This document shows positions 10,141-20,343 of a DNA stretch of 64,000 bases, in pieces; position 1 is the stretch's first letter; every line of letters begins with the position of its first letter. The notes beneath the pieces were generated by a model. That model had not been told where the DNA came from, made no database searches, and saw only the letters and a program-made list of their open reading frames with translations. The stretch is from Trichomonas tenax (taxonomy: Eukaryota > Parabasalia > Trichomonadida > Trichomonadidae): positions 1-64,000 of the forward strand of contig JALKBU010000178.1 in the NCBI GenBank assembly GCA_023091735.1, read 5' to 3'. A program made the translations under genes and the position numbers.

Positions 10141-10355
10141 TACATCAGCATGAATTGCGAGAAAAAGACTTTGAAATATTTATTTAATAATAAAGATTTT
10201 TCTTTATTTCAAACTTTTTTGAGGTTTAATTAATTTTTAAATCACTACATTATCTTCGTTTTAGATATACATTATTATGACCAACACTGATTTTTTTGTA
10301 AATTTCAAAATGTTACTCCTATAAGATTATAAATTTTGGCGCCACTTTTTTTCTC

Positions 10356-11001
10356 GTTGACCTTTTTGAGTTTTGCGATTTTTAACGAGTAAACCCCCTT
10401 CCTGGACAAATCTGATGAAACATTTACGTGCTTTTTGAGGTGCTGATTCTAGTGGTGCAATCTGTTTCATGATCTTAGCAAGCTATTACTTAATCAAGAT
10501 ATGATTACAAACAGAAACCAATTACAAATCATTAATGGGCTTCTGTTATGAATCTCTTTGATGATTATAACAAATACATCTCACTATTATAGCGTTCGCT
10601 CGCTTATTTTTGCAAGAGTTCCCCTAGAAAAATCAAAAAATAGAAAATGAAAAATATGCTACGCGAAGGAGTCAAACGGCATTCCTTTGCCCATACATCG
10701 AGAATACCTAAAGTTATGCTACCTCAAGTTCACACAAAATTTGCTCATTGGTAACATTACATATCAAATTTTCGACTTTACATGACAAATATCAGATAAT
10801 AAGTGTTAAAAATAGTGACTTTCGTTATTTTACATGTCAAAATTGGCTGAAATCTCATTGAGGCATGGAGATCCTCAAGTTAAATAAACAAGCAAATGCT
10901 ATAAACATACTCAGCACCCTTGAAAAGCACGAAAATGTCTTCTCAGTTTGGCTTGATATGGGGTTTACTCGTTAAAAATCGCAAAACTCAAAAAAGTCAA
11001 C
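10356..11001. mobile_element. 646-bp inverted-repeat element (degenerate DNA transposon or foldback)
   Basis: Positions 10356-10397 and 10960-11001 are reverse complements at 41 of 42 bases; the inner ends read GAGTAAACCCC. Oligo-T/oligo-A tracts lie just outside both arms. The 562-bp interior has no convincing frame and contains ordinary AT-rich DNA with two TTTACATG-type motifs. I could not identify a target duplication. An E2F-like TTTTGGCGCCA sits just outside the left arm at 10334. Confidence 0.75.
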
Positions 11002-11912
11002 AGGAAAAAAAAATTCAGCGATAAATTTTTATAAATTTTTGGTGAAATTTATATTATAAATTTTGCAACGTTGAAAAACTTATTTGTCACTACTGATAGA
11101 TATTATTTGAGAAATTTGAAAATATTGATTTCGCAAAAAAATAAATTAAGCGCAATAAAGATATTAATAACAACAATTTAAAAATAAAATAAAATGAAAG
11201 CAAGACTGGATCAACTACTTAAAATGACATTTTGAGTGGGGTTAACGACTTCAAATGACTTGAAGATTGTGTGAACAACTTCAGATGACTTTATGACTGA
11301 GTGAATTTCACAGCCGAAAATCAAATGTTGGTGTTCCTTTCTCTGTAAAATCGACTCAGCTCATTGTGTATATTGCTCTGATGAGTTGCAATTCCGAAAT
11401 AATGAACAATTTCAGGAGTTAAATTTAGGGAATTAAGGTTATGATTTATGTCAAAGTTTTGATTTTTCTTTCGAATTCTAAAGGCTTCTATTAACAATTC
11501 AGAACAAAAGCAATCATAACTGCTCATCATATTCTATCGTGCTATGGTTTTATTCATCTAAATATGCAATTTTTATTTGATTTGGACGAAATGCCGAGTA
11601 TACCATGCTGACTTCATCGCAGCTAAATTCATGTAGTTATAGTTTTCTCACTTATAATTTAGACTACTTTTTGAAAATTGTATCAAAAAAATCTTCATGA
11701 AAGCAATACACATCTAATTAATTCTGCTGAAATGATTGCAATTATAGTTCTGTATATTATCAATGGACTAAATCCTTGAATATCATCATTAATAAAAAGT
11801 TATGAAAAGATAAAGGCACTCAAGAAAATACAAAAAAGTGTCAAAAAAAAAACATGACTGCCACTCCATGCAATAGGTTTTAATAACTTATTTTCGGTTA
11901 TTGCATATAATT

Positions 11913-11947
11913 CCCATAGGAGATTTCAAATATAGACTTTTAATACA
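11913..11947 (+). repeat. Direct repeat, second copy
   Basis: The 35 bases starting CCCATAGGAGATTTC match 9513-9547 with two mismatches, 2400 bp apart in the same orientation. Confidence 0.7.
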
Positions 11948-12151
11948 AAATACCAAATTGTTAATGGAAATATAACGTGAAAATTTTGCAGTTACCATTA
12001 CATTGAAAAATTAAAGAGCTATTACCAGTTGAAAAATTAAACTTAACTGAGAGATAATAAAAATAGAGCCATCCTTGGTATGTTTCAACCAATTTTCGTG
12101 TTGCTTTTATAGAAATGTTGGAGATTTAATAGAAAAAGTTCCATTTTTCAT

Positions 12152-12436
12152 ATGGGAACAGAAGCAGAACGGATTCGAACAGCCACATCAGGATTCGACA
12201 TGAAGAATTCAGATGCATGGAAGTTACTTTTGGAGAAAACAGAGATGGAAGACATACCCAAGCATCATATATTAACAATTGCAGAAGAATTTGTCAAATA
12301 CTGCAAGAATGACTCAATTGACCTGAACGTCGGCAGAAATGCAAAAAGAAGCAAAGTTGCCGCTGTTAAGTTCTTCCAAGAAAACCTGAAAAAGTTTACA
12401 GAGTTTTTGAATAATTCAAAGTTCATAAAAAAATAG
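12152..12436 (+). CDS. Small hypothetical protein
   Basis: A 94-residue frame with its own ATG, good codon composition and a basic, helix-rich product (AWKLLLEKTEM, ILTIAEEFVKYCK, AAVKFFQENLKKFTEFLN). There is no signal peptide or membrane span. I do not recognise the family. The run NVGRNAKRSKVAAVKFF could sit in a nucleic-acid-binding or nuclear protein, but that is a guess from charge. It converges on the SANT/U-box gene, 132 bp between stops. It may be the intact remainder of a longer ancestral gene. Confidence 0.5.
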   Translation: MGTEAERIRTATSGFDMKNSDAWKLLLEKTEMEDIPKHHILTIAEEFVKYCKNDSIDLNVGRNAKRSKVAAVKFFQENLKKFTEFLNNSKFIKK

Positions 12437-12568
12437 CAAAATTTATATCAAATAAACTTGTTAATTACAACATAAATAATTAATCTTTTCTATAGAAAAT
12501 ATGCAAAATAAAAATTAATCATAAAACAAATGCATCAGATAATAGATTTTTTATTAAACATATTTTAA

Positions 12569-14068
12569 TCATTCCTCTTCTTCGTTAAGATTTCCATTCA
12601 AGTTGACGATCTTATCTCTGTATTCATCGATGTTTTCGTCGGTGAGGACGACGAGTTGACGTTTTGTAACAGGAACTCGAGTAAACGGATTCTCCTTGTT
12701 AGTCTTCAAAACATTCAACCATGTGTTGTAGTCCAACACGTAGCCGTCTGGCGATATCGCTGGAACTCTGATCGGCTCCTGCGTAATCGGGTCGATAGCA
12801 TTGTCGAGTGGGTTCATTGCTGCCCACGCTTCATAGCGGCTTAAGTGTTCATCATTGCTTAAGCTCTCTGAGACAGTTGGTATTGTTTGTTGCTGCAAAA
12901 GTTCCTGCCTGTAGATCAGCCTGATTGATCTGATTTTATTTGGCGGGATGATCTTTGCTGGCTTCGTTACATGCCTCTGCTGGACCTTTCCTTTCGCTTT
13001 GACAACAATCTTTCCGTCATGGATACGCGATTTGTGGTGAATCTTTCCGTCCTCTCCTTTCTCGTAATTCGAGTCATAGATCTCACCAGCTTCAACGAGT
13101 TTCCTATAGAAGTTAGCGCACTGATAGCCAACTCTGCCTGGAATCGTCTTCGAGAACAAGCCCCAGTCACCAGACATGAAAGTTTGATTTCCTCTGAACT
13201 CGCGAACTCTGTTCATGAAATTCGCCTTCTCAGCCGCCGTCCAGCCACCGTTCTTCTGCTTCTCACCCGGCGGAAGGTGCCTGTAGTAGTAAGCGTTCGG
13301 ATACTCCTGTCCTCGCAGATAAGAAGACCTTCTCGCTTCACTCCAGTTAACCCAATCTTCCTGCTTCACACCAGCGGGGCAAGGCGGGATAACTCCGTGC
13401 GGCTGAGGGTTGGACTTCGTGTGGCGATGTGTTACGGTCCTTGAGACTTCGACACTCACTGGTTGGACATAATCTCCATCTTTTGCTTCATCGTCGTAGT
13501 CATCAGCGTCATCGTCTTCCTGCTGTTGCGGGGTTAGCGATCCCTCTTTGATTGGCTTCACTTTGTGTTCAAGCTTTGATTTTAGAATTTTCTTCACTGA
13601 ATCTTTAAATTCAGGCTTCAGGAGGTTCATCGTTAGCTCGTCTATATCGCCATTCGACTCATCGAAGGCTATAATCATTTCTGTCGGCAACGCGTCCTCC
13701 CAATATTGTTTGAAAATTTCGATAAATTTGTTTACTCGCTTAACTTTATGTTCCATCATAAACGTATTATGCTTGAGAATGTAATTATCAATCTCGCCGT
13801 CTTCGAGGCGACTCGCGTATTCAATGAGGCACTGAACTTGGCTCAGCGTGATGTGGCCTTCGATCTGATCGTCGCTGCTCTGGCTGTTCACTACTTCGTC
13901 CTCGATGTGTATTCCGCCGTCGTTGTGAAACAAAGCCATCCTTTCTTCGATCATTTTTTTTACAAGAGATCGTTTATGTTTTTTTCCCTTATCAGACTTC
14001 TCAATTATGAAGATTGCCCCGCCATTTTTGGATTTCGAAAACAGCACTGCATTCATTGGTTTTGTCAT
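12569..14068 (-). CDS. SANT/Myb-like protein with C-terminal U-box-like domain
   Basis: I place the start at the ATG at 14068 (MTKPMNAVLF), giving 499 residues. The frame stays open 24 codons upstream but offers only a TTG. Residues about 275-328 form a SANT/Myb-type helix-turn-helix: GGWTAAEKANFMNRVREF, then DWGLFSKTIPGRVGYQCANFYRKL, with W, W-equivalent F and Y at core positions. Residues about 420-480 (DPITQEPIRVPAISPDGYVLDYNTWLNVL, then NPFTRVPV) follow the U-box fold. The middle is acidic and Q-rich. Myb/SANT plus U-box would suit a nuclear ubiquitin ligase or chromatin-associated factor; the combination is read from sequence and the role inferred. Confidence 0.7.
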   Translation of the reverse strand: MTKPMNAVLFSKSKNGGAIFIIEKSDKGKKHKRSLVKKMIEERMALFHNDGGIHIEDEVVNSQSSDDQIEGHITLSQVQCLIEYASRLEDGEIDNYILKHNTFMMEHKVKRVNKFIEIFKQYWEDALPTEMIIAFDESNGDIDELTMNLLKPEFKDSVKKILKSKLEHKVKPIKEGSLTPQQQEDDDADDYDDEAKDGDYVQPVSVEVSRTVTHRHTKSNPQPHGVIPPCPAGVKQEDWVNWSEARRSSYLRGQEYPNAYYYRHLPPGEKQKNGGWTAAEKANFMNRVREFRGNQTFMSGDWGLFSKTIPGRVGYQCANFYRKLVEAGEIYDSNYEKGEDGKIHHKSRIHDGKIVVKAKGKVQQRHVTKPAKIIPPNKIRSIRLIYRQELLQQQTIPTVSESLSNDEHLSRYEAWAAMNPLDNAIDPITQEPIRVPAISPDGYVLDYNTWLNVLKTNKENPFTRVPVTKRQLVVLTDENIDEYRDKIVNLNGNLNEEEE

Positions 14069-14140
14069 GTGTAGATCACAATGGACACAAAATTCGGAGT
14101 TTTTAGACGATATATTATTTTTCAAAATTTTTAGCGACAA

Positions 14141-14729
14141 GGGCTATTGGGAGTACTATTAATAGCTTGCTTGGAGCCATGATATTAACATATTAGAGTA
14201 TTTCCGATGTCTGGTCAATTCAATCAGTATGAAAAAACATATATTGAAATTGAACGCTGTTACTTCGTACATATGATTTCCATCAACCATATTCCATATC
14301 CATTGGATGCATCGTGCATTTTATCATATATTTTTATCAAAATATTTTAATTAGGGACATTAATTGATAATTTCTAGCTATTTGGTTTTTTCAACATAAT
14401 TTATGCATATTCTAAATGAGATATGACCCAAAATGTCTTTATGTAATCATTTGTCACGTAAAGTATCTTTTGACATATTTATTTTCATCTTTTGGGAAAC
14501 TATGAGTTTCTACAAAGTTATATTGCAAAAAGTGAATCTATACATATAAGGATTATATCAGACTCAAAATTTCCACATTTCAAATTCAAGGCCATATTTT
14601 TTGAAAATGAAGAATTTAGCATGCGTTATATTACAAAAAGTGAAACTGTAGTCATAGGAAATATATTAAACCAAAAACATTACAAAATTCAAGCAAAATG
14701 TCAAGCCGCTTTTATCGTCGGCCTTTCCA
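14141..14729. other. Intergenic with a degenerate 110-bp direct duplication
   Basis: GTTATATTGCAAAAAGTGAA near 14517 recurs as GTTATATTACAAAAAGTGAA near 14627, and the flanks are weakly similar. An open frame across both copies (14492-14746) encodes two related halves but runs into the eL29 start region and has no recognisable family. It may be a relic of a repeat protein. ATGTCAAGCC and CCTTTCC lie just before the eL29 ATG. Confidence 0.45.
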
Positions 14730-14906
14730 ATGGCCAAGCGTTCTAACACCTCTGCCCACAACAGGTCACACCAGCACCACCGCAATGGTATACACAAGTG
14801 CGTTGTCAAGAAACTCTGGTTCGAGAAGGGCATGAATGCTAAATTCCTCCGCAATGCTCGTTATGCTAAGGCTGGACAGAACAAGTCCGGAGAAGAGGAA
14901 GAGTAA
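14730..14906 (+). CDS. RPL29: 60S ribosomal protein eL29
   Basis: A 58-codon gene. The product begins MAKRSNTSAHNRSHQHHRNG and contains WFEKGMNAKFLRNARYAKAG. The eukaryotic L29 family has the same N-terminus (MAKSKNHTxHN, WHRNGI) followed by KGxxPKFLRNMRFAK, so the identification is firm. It is a small, very basic protein of the large ribosomal subunit. The length fits short lineages; vertebrate versions carry a long Lys-rich tail missing here, and this one ends in GEEEE. Codon use is richer in C and G at third positions than the neighbours, as expected for a highly expressed gene. The start is only a few bases after a CCTTTCCA sequence, implying a very short leader. Confidence 0.93.
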   Translation: MAKRSNTSAHNRSHQHHRNGIHKCVVKKLWFEKGMNAKFLRNARYAKAGQNKSGEEEE

Positions 14907-15294
14907 ATCGATATTCTTAGCTTACTAAATTGAGTATATTTTTCTTATTACAAACATTTCCTTTTTTACATTTTTATTTTTGAAATTATATTATTCAAAA
15001 ATTTCATAACTAATGACTATATCATTATACTCTATACTAAGAATATATAGCAATACTAAGCCTATTTTGGTTTGTTTTTAATAATTATATCATATGCATT
15101 ATATTTAATGCTTCGTATCTATTTTTACATGAGGGTTTTCTTTTTGGGCAGTTTGTAAAGTGATTTGTGGATAAAATGATGATTGAAAATGAAAATATAT
15201 CTTAACTAATTTATAAAATAATAAAAAATGATATGTAATATAGTTCGTTCACATACAATTTAGCATCTAACGTCTGCTATGAGTTCAATGGCTA
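14907..15294. other. Intergenic, nothing recognised
   Basis: AT-rich 3' flank of eL29 and of the convergent gene that follows. No repeats, RNA genes or frames could be supported. Confidence 0.5.
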
Positions 15295-15927
15295 CTAAAC
15301 AGTTGAAGACATAATTCTAGGCGGTTTCTGCAGTTTGAAGTTATTAGACGTGAGATATGATATGAATAGAATGATATGTAGTGCAGCGAAAAGATATCTA
15401 AAGACATTTCTTTGTTTGTCAGCCGAAATTGATAAAACTTCGTTGATGAACTTTCTTGGTGCCTGGAAAGCGAGGCGCACTGTATCAGTGATATTTGCCT
15501 TTTCTTTGATGCGCTCTTCTTCGAGGTATGGCTGTGCAGGAGAGATAAAAGAAGATGTTGTTGAATATTCTTCCGAAGTGACACTGCTTGTTGATGATCT
15601 CGATGGTGTATAAGCAACATGTTTTGTCTGCTTTGTGCTTGTTGACAAATAATCTACTCTTAAGTTTGCGATGTGATCTCTGTTTGGAGCCTGTTTGATT
15701 GTCGCCCTTTGGCCCTTCGATTCGATGAATTCACGTAATTGTGTGATCATTGTGCGCTTAAGGAAAGGTGCTTCAACAGGCAAATCGTTCATTCTGCACA
15801 TATTAAGTAACGCTTTCGCAGAGTTGTTGGCGAGGTCGTCCCAGTCAAAAGCGGCGTCTCCGCCGAGAGAAAACTTGAACATTGGATCGTTTGATGAGGC
15901 AGGGAAGAAAACTCTCTGTGCAAACAT
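15295..15927 (-). CDS. Putative SAP/HeH-like protein with a C-terminal membrane anchor
   Basis: The 210-residue product has a short helix-loop-helix block at about 36-69 (AKALLNMCRMNDLPVEAP, then KRTMITQLREFIE) that fits the spacing of SAP/HeH motifs: hydrophobic helix, small turn, K-R preceding a second helix. A Ser/Thr-rich linker follows at about 95-130. One hydrophobic segment, residues 175-194, is followed by a short basic tail. Inner-nuclear-membrane proteins of the Heh/Src1/MAN1 group combine HeH with membrane spans, so nuclear-envelope location is a reasonable inference. A plain tail-anchored protein is the alternative. An ATGTCACTTTT box (AAAAGTGACAT on the coding strand) lies 7 bases upstream of the ATG. 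Confidence 0.5.
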   Translation of the reverse strand: MFAQRVFFPASSNDPMFKFSLGGDAAFDWDDLANNSAKALLNMCRMNDLPVEAPFLKRTMITQLREFIESKGQRATIKQAPNRDHIANLRVDYLSTSTKQTKHVAYTPSRSSTSSVTSEEYSTTSSFISPAQPYLEEERIKEKANITDTVRLAFQAPRKFINEVLSISADKQRNVFRYLFAALHIILFISYLTSNNFKLQKPPRIMSSTV

Positions 15928-15933
15928 TATTGG

Positions 15934-15945
15934 ATGTCACTTTTA
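15934..15945 (-). promoter_or_regulatory. Candidate promoter box TAAAAGTGACAT
   Basis: Read on the minus strand it lies 6 bases before the ATG at 15927, the tightest class of placement seen in the window. It matches the boxes before 3278, 40091, 51008 and 63065. Confidence 0.45.
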
Positions 15946-16530
15946 TATCTTCATCTTTCCGAAATTCTTTATAATAACAAAATCAGCGCTTGGTATCGAA
16001 GATTTAGTATTTCTATATGAAGATATACATATATTTCTCTTAACACAGTCTAAGCACGGTATTTTGTTTTTTATCTTGATATTATCGGTTTCTTTTTTGT
16101 TTCTATCAATTTTCAATCATTAATTATAATATCCATCAACTGTGCTTTTTGATCACAATGAGCAAAACACGAAAACACACTGAAATATTTGCTCATCAAA
16201 ATATTTTGTATGAACACCTAGAAACTTACTCATAGTATAGAACATCATCATAAAACTTCAGGTTTCTGATAAATGCCCATTTTGATATATTGGTGTCATT
16301 AAAAAATTTTGAATTCATATTACGTTCTTATTATGAAACTAATCAAAACTTTTAATAAATATGAATTTATCTATTCATACTTTAACACTTTTAGGATCCA
16401 ATTTAAGTTTTACGATGTCTTTTGATGTTATATTTTTGAATTACTGGATTGCAAGATAGTATATTATGCTATAGTGTATAAGAAAAAAAAGTTTTGCAGT
16501 TTCATAAACAATACAAACAAATAATATATT
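15946..16530. other. Intergenic, nothing recognised
   Basis: AT-rich spacer between the 5' end of the SAP/HeH-like gene and the 3' end of the coiled-coil gene. No supported element. Confidence 0.5.
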
Positions 16531-19407
16531 TTATTCGAAGCTGGGTGATGCAAGACGTGGTAATTTCTTGACTGTCGATATTGCTGTTAATGGGCGCTGT
16601 TTGTTGACGTTCTGTGCTCCCAGAGAAACAAGAGGCTCATGTCCAAATCGTGCATTAACTTCTTGTTCTTGTTCGATCAATCTTGATCTATAATCCAACA
16701 TGTCGCGTCCAACCATTATCAAGTATTGCGTCTTTGCATGCAGAGTCTCTGTCAGTTGGTCAATAACTGACTGTTCCTCTGAACGCGTTCCCCTGAGTAT
16801 TACTTTTTGCTTCAATTCGTCCAATCTCTTCTGCGCTTCTTCTATTTCCTTTGAGTCGTAAGTCATTTTGTTTTTGCGCTGGTTTGAGTTCTCTTTTTCT
16901 ATCATTATTCTCTCCTTTGCATAATTGAGTTCGTTCTTAAAGAACTTTTCTTTATCTTTGAGTTCATTCGTTTGATATTCCGCTTCCTTCTTCACTTTTT
17001 CCATTGCTTCCTCAAGTTTGCTCACTCTTCCTGTCTTGAGGTTAGTAATAGAAACAAGTATCTCTTCTATGTGCTTATTCATACTGTCGATCATCGATTT
17101 ATAGTTCATTTCATAAGCTTTTTGTATTCCGCGCTTTTTCTCTATTAATTTTTGTTCTTCTGATCTTAGTTGAACGGTTTCTGATTCTGCTGCTGCAGAA
17201 ATTGCAGCACATTCTGTCTTCTTTGTTTCGGTTTCTTTGTCTATCTCAGATTGCAATGATTTGCATTGTTGATCATATGAAGACTGAACTTTTTGTATTT
17301 TCTCTTGGCTTTCGTTTTGCGCTGCTTGCAATTGACGTTTAAGGGCATCAACTTCGGCATCATCTGATGATACCATGATTTCGATGCCTTTCTGTTTTTG
17401 TTTTTTAAGGTCAACAAGAAGCTGTGCAATTGTGTTATCAAACTGAACTAAATTACTGATCATTTTCATCTTGAATTGATTTAGTTTGAAGTCCAGGTTA
17501 TCGTTTGATCCGGACCTCGTTGGAGGGCGTTTGTTAACAAGATCGAAGTCCTTCTTGAATGTCGAAAGAAGAGCTTCTTTCTCGGCTGCAAACATCTCCA
17601 ATTTTTTTGTTTTCTCTGCAATCAAATAATTGATGTGGTTCGTTGCTGATATCTGTGATTTTGCTGATGGACTGAAAGGCGGAGGAGGTTCGCAAAGCTT
17701 GTTATATTCATTTTCAAGTTTTTCATATTCTTGCTCATATTCAAGTTTTATTGCTTTAATTTGTTCGTCGAAGTTTTCCATATTTAATTCTTTCTTTATA
17801 CTTATTCCATTAAGTTTCGCTTCATACTCCAAGCCATCGCGTTCGATTTGCTGCAAAGCTATTGAAAGTTTAATGTCATATTGGGCTTTAATAGATCCAT
17901 ATTCAGCGTCGTATTTTTGCCTTTCTGTTGCGAAACTTGATTTAAAATTATTTTGTAATTTTCCTAATTCTGCGTTTTCGTTTTCATTTATTGTTGCGAT
18001 CTTTGCGTGAAACGTTCCTATAAGTCCTGATAATGTTGCTTTTAGTGTTTTGAGTTCTTTTTCATTTGATGAATATTGCGAATTATTTCTTTTTGATTCT
18101 TGTAATTGGGCGTTCTTTGATTTGATTTCACTTTCAAGATCTGTTTTAAATATATCCAACAAGTTTTTGTACTTCTCTTCCTCTTCTTCAGCTAAATTTT
18201 CTAATGAATTTTTTAATTCTGCGTCTTTTCTTACTAATTTCGCGATAATATCATCTGCTCTTTCTTTGAATATCGCTATATCCTGTGTTATTTCATTTAT
18301 CGAAGCATTTAATGCACTTTCTTCTTTTCTAAGTTCACTTTGAAGTTGAGAGCGCTCATTTGAGAATTGTTGAAGCAGATTACTAGCCTGAGAACTATGG
18401 CCAAGTAAATCTTTGTCATAGAGCTTTCCGAGATGATCATATTCAAATCTAAATTTGTTTTCTTCTATATCAATTTCTTTCTTCAACTGCTTAATCTCCT
18501 GTTCACTACTTTTGTGTTTTTCATCTTTTTCGTTCTGCAATGAGAAAATTTCAGCTTTTAATTCACCATCAATCGAATCTAACAAATTGGTAAAATTTTC
18601 TAGCTCCTTTTTGTTAATTTCCTCCGATTCTGTCATTTGCGTGATCATATTTCGTAATCTCGATCTAAATCCGATGATATTATTTTTATGTGTGTTTTCT
18701 ATCGCAGAAACGTTTTTCCTCGATGTCAAAAGTTTCTCTCTGATAACATTAATTCTGTCCTTCTGTGATTTTCCTGTTCTTCGGCCCATTCCTGGTAAAG
18801 GTGTTGATGCTCTAATTTTTGTTGATTCTTCGTTAAGTTTTTCTTCATTGGATTTCATTATTTTGTTGATTTTTTCGTCTGATTCTGTCTGAAGTTGATT
18901 ATAATGATTTCTCGATTCTTTATCAATCGCTGCTGTTTCTTTTTTGTATTGAAAAGCTTTGTCTTTGATACTTTGTTGTAATTCTGTATTGAATTTAGAG
19001 AATTTTTCATTGATTGTCGCTGAATTTGAGTCAATTTCTTTTTGAATATCTGTTATTTCAGCAACAATCGCTCCAATTGTTTGTGAAACATTTTTCTCCC
19101 ATGTGCTAAATTCTTTGGCATTCTCAGAATTAAAATGATTAAATCCAGTTTTCAAGATATCAAATTTTCTATAAAAACTCTTGTGTACGGAGTCAACATT
19201 CAATCCAATATTTGCTGTACTCATTATCCTGTTGACGTTCTGCTCGAAATTATCGAAAATTACTTTCTCGTTCGTTTTATATTCATTTGATAATATCGAA
19301 ATTTGATATCTCTGTTCGTCCAAATTCACCAGCAGGTACTGAATCACTTTGTGAAGCTGCGAAAGCTTCTTACAAAGATTGTGCTGCGTGATTTCGGGGT
19401 CGGACAT
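16531..19407 (-). CDS. Long coiled-coil protein, probably cytoskeletal
   Basis: The start is the ATG at 19407 (MSDPEITQHNL), giving 958 residues; an upstream TTG is ignored. Almost the whole protein is heptad-rich coiled coil with E, K, Q and L. Two proline/serine breaks interrupt it: STPLPGMGRRTGKS near 205-218, and CEPPPPFSPSAKSQ in the middle. The C-terminus (RPLTAISTVKKLPRLASPSFE) is a non-helical basic tail. No motor or membrane domain is seen. Parabasalids build large filament systems (costa, pelta-axostyle, centrin-linked fibres) from proteins of this look, so a structural cytoskeletal role is plausible. Golgin-like or SMC-like origins cannot be excluded, but no ATPase ends are present. 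Confidence 0.7.
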   Translation of the reverse strand: MSDPEITQHNLCKKLSQLHKVIQYLLVNLDEQRYQISILSNEYKTNEKVIFDNFEQNVNRIMSTANIGLNVDSVHKSFYRKFDILKTGFNHFNSENAKEFSTWEKNVSQTIGAIVAEITDIQKEIDSNSATINEKFSKFNTELQQSIKDKAFQYKKETAAIDKESRNHYNQLQTESDEKINKIMKSNEEKLNEESTKIRASTPLPGMGRRTGKSQKDRINVIREKLLTSRKNVSAIENTHKNNIIGFRSRLRNMITQMTESEEINKKELENFTNLLDSIDGELKAEIFSLQNEKDEKHKSSEQEIKQLKKEIDIEENKFRFEYDHLGKLYDKDLLGHSSQASNLLQQFSNERSQLQSELRKEESALNASINEITQDIAIFKERADDIIAKLVRKDAELKNSLENLAEEEEEKYKNLLDIFKTDLESEIKSKNAQLQESKRNNSQYSSNEKELKTLKATLSGLIGTFHAKIATINENENAELGKLQNNFKSSFATERQKYDAEYGSIKAQYDIKLSIALQQIERDGLEYEAKLNGISIKKELNMENFDEQIKAIKLEYEQEYEKLENEYNKLCEPPPPFSPSAKSQISATNHINYLIAEKTKKLEMFAAEKEALLSTFKKDFDLVNKRPPTRSGSNDNLDFKLNQFKMKMISNLVQFDNTIAQLLVDLKKQKQKGIEIMVSSDDAEVDALKRQLQAAQNESQEKIQKVQSSYDQQCKSLQSEIDKETETKKTECAAISAAAESETVQLRSEEQKLIEKKRGIQKAYEMNYKSMIDSMNKHIEEILVSITNLKTGRVSKLEEAMEKVKKEAEYQTNELKDKEKFFKNELNYAKERIMIEKENSNQRKNKMTYDSKEIEEAQKRLDELKQKVILRGTRSEEQSVIDQLTETLHAKTQYLIMVGRDMLDYRSRLIEQEQEVNARFGHEPLVSLGAQNVNKQRPLTAISTVKKLPRLASPSFE

Positions 19408-20343
19408 CAAAAACCCCTCTAAAAAATAAAAAAACGTGCGAACTTTTGGCGTATTTTATCAAATTTATCTAAAATATGATATGCTTGAACAAATCTTATC
19501 CATTTTTCATTGTCATTTTGTCGAAAAAGGTATTTTTTTTCAAAAATGTTAAATTTTATTTGCGTTATTGTGCAGCATAACTATTATGGATATCATTCCT
19601 AACTCAATTGGATATTGTTCTATTTTACTCAAGTCTTGAATCAAGAGGAATATTTTTATCAAAAATGATTATTTGAAATCGTTCAAAGGGAACTATAGAA
19701 AAAACAAATAATACTTCCTATTGTTGTGTATTCCCTAGTTTACGTAAGAATATTTCAATTAATATATTTTTGAAAAATATATAATTTCAAATAGAATAGC
19801 TGCTTGACTGATATAAGAGAAAACTTAATGAGTGTTCATATATGGAATAAGAAAAGCTCATATAGAAATAGGATATTTTCAATCAAAATATTATTCAAAT
19901 ATGGTTCATATTATTATCAAAAATTATAATATCAAATCGATGCTCTGTGATTCATATCAGTTTGAGCTGCTGTTTCATAAAATTTGCATAATGAGCAATA
20001 TTATTCCAGAATTAATTACAACTCTATTAAAGATTTCACTTAACCAGAACGAACTCAGAATATATGGATCATTGTTTGAGGGATTTTCTGTTATTTTAAT
20101 TTGTCAAACTTAGATGGAATCATTAAAATCAAAATTTGAATCGACATTTATGTTTTCTGATTCGTGGTTAGCCGTAACCTAATTCAGTTGAAATATAATA
20201 AATTCGAATTTATTATATAAAGAAAGTTTAAAGATTTTCATACAATAATGGAAAACTCTGTGTTAGCATCACCAACGCTTCCATAAGAAGTGAGATTCAT
20301 ATTAATACTCGTAAAATTAATAAAATATTTTGCCGTATAAAAC
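19408..20343. other. Intergenic, 0.9 kb, nothing recognised
   Basis: AT-rich spacer. A 93-codon plus-strand frame at 19832 starts only at GTG, has AT-driven composition and no recognisable product, so I did not call it. Confidence 0.5.

Larger units (their letters stand above)
9315..12151. other. 2.8-kb gene-free island rich in small repeats
   Basis: No convincing gene. It holds the TTTACRYGACA cluster (9358-9472), a direct repeat pair (9513-9547 and 11913-11947), a T17 run at 9908-9924, an 82-bp MITE and a 646-bp inverted-repeat element. A 69-codon minus-strand frame at 11321-11530 has no recognisable relatives and may be a relic. Confidence 0.6.

Noticed and set aside
10600..10720. Possible tRNA in GCGTTCGCTCGC and ACGCGAAGGAGTCAAACGG
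   Set aside because: No A box/B box pair at proper spacing and no cloverleaf could be drawn.
12971..13444. 157-codon plus-strand frame
   Set aside because: Antisense shadow of the SANT/U-box gene caused by its codon bias.
18050..18892. Serine/phenylalanine-rich plus-strand frames
   Set aside because: Complement of the E/K-rich coiled-coil gene; composition fully explained by antisense.
19832..20113. 93-codon frame
   Set aside because: No ATG start, AT-driven composition, unrecognised product.
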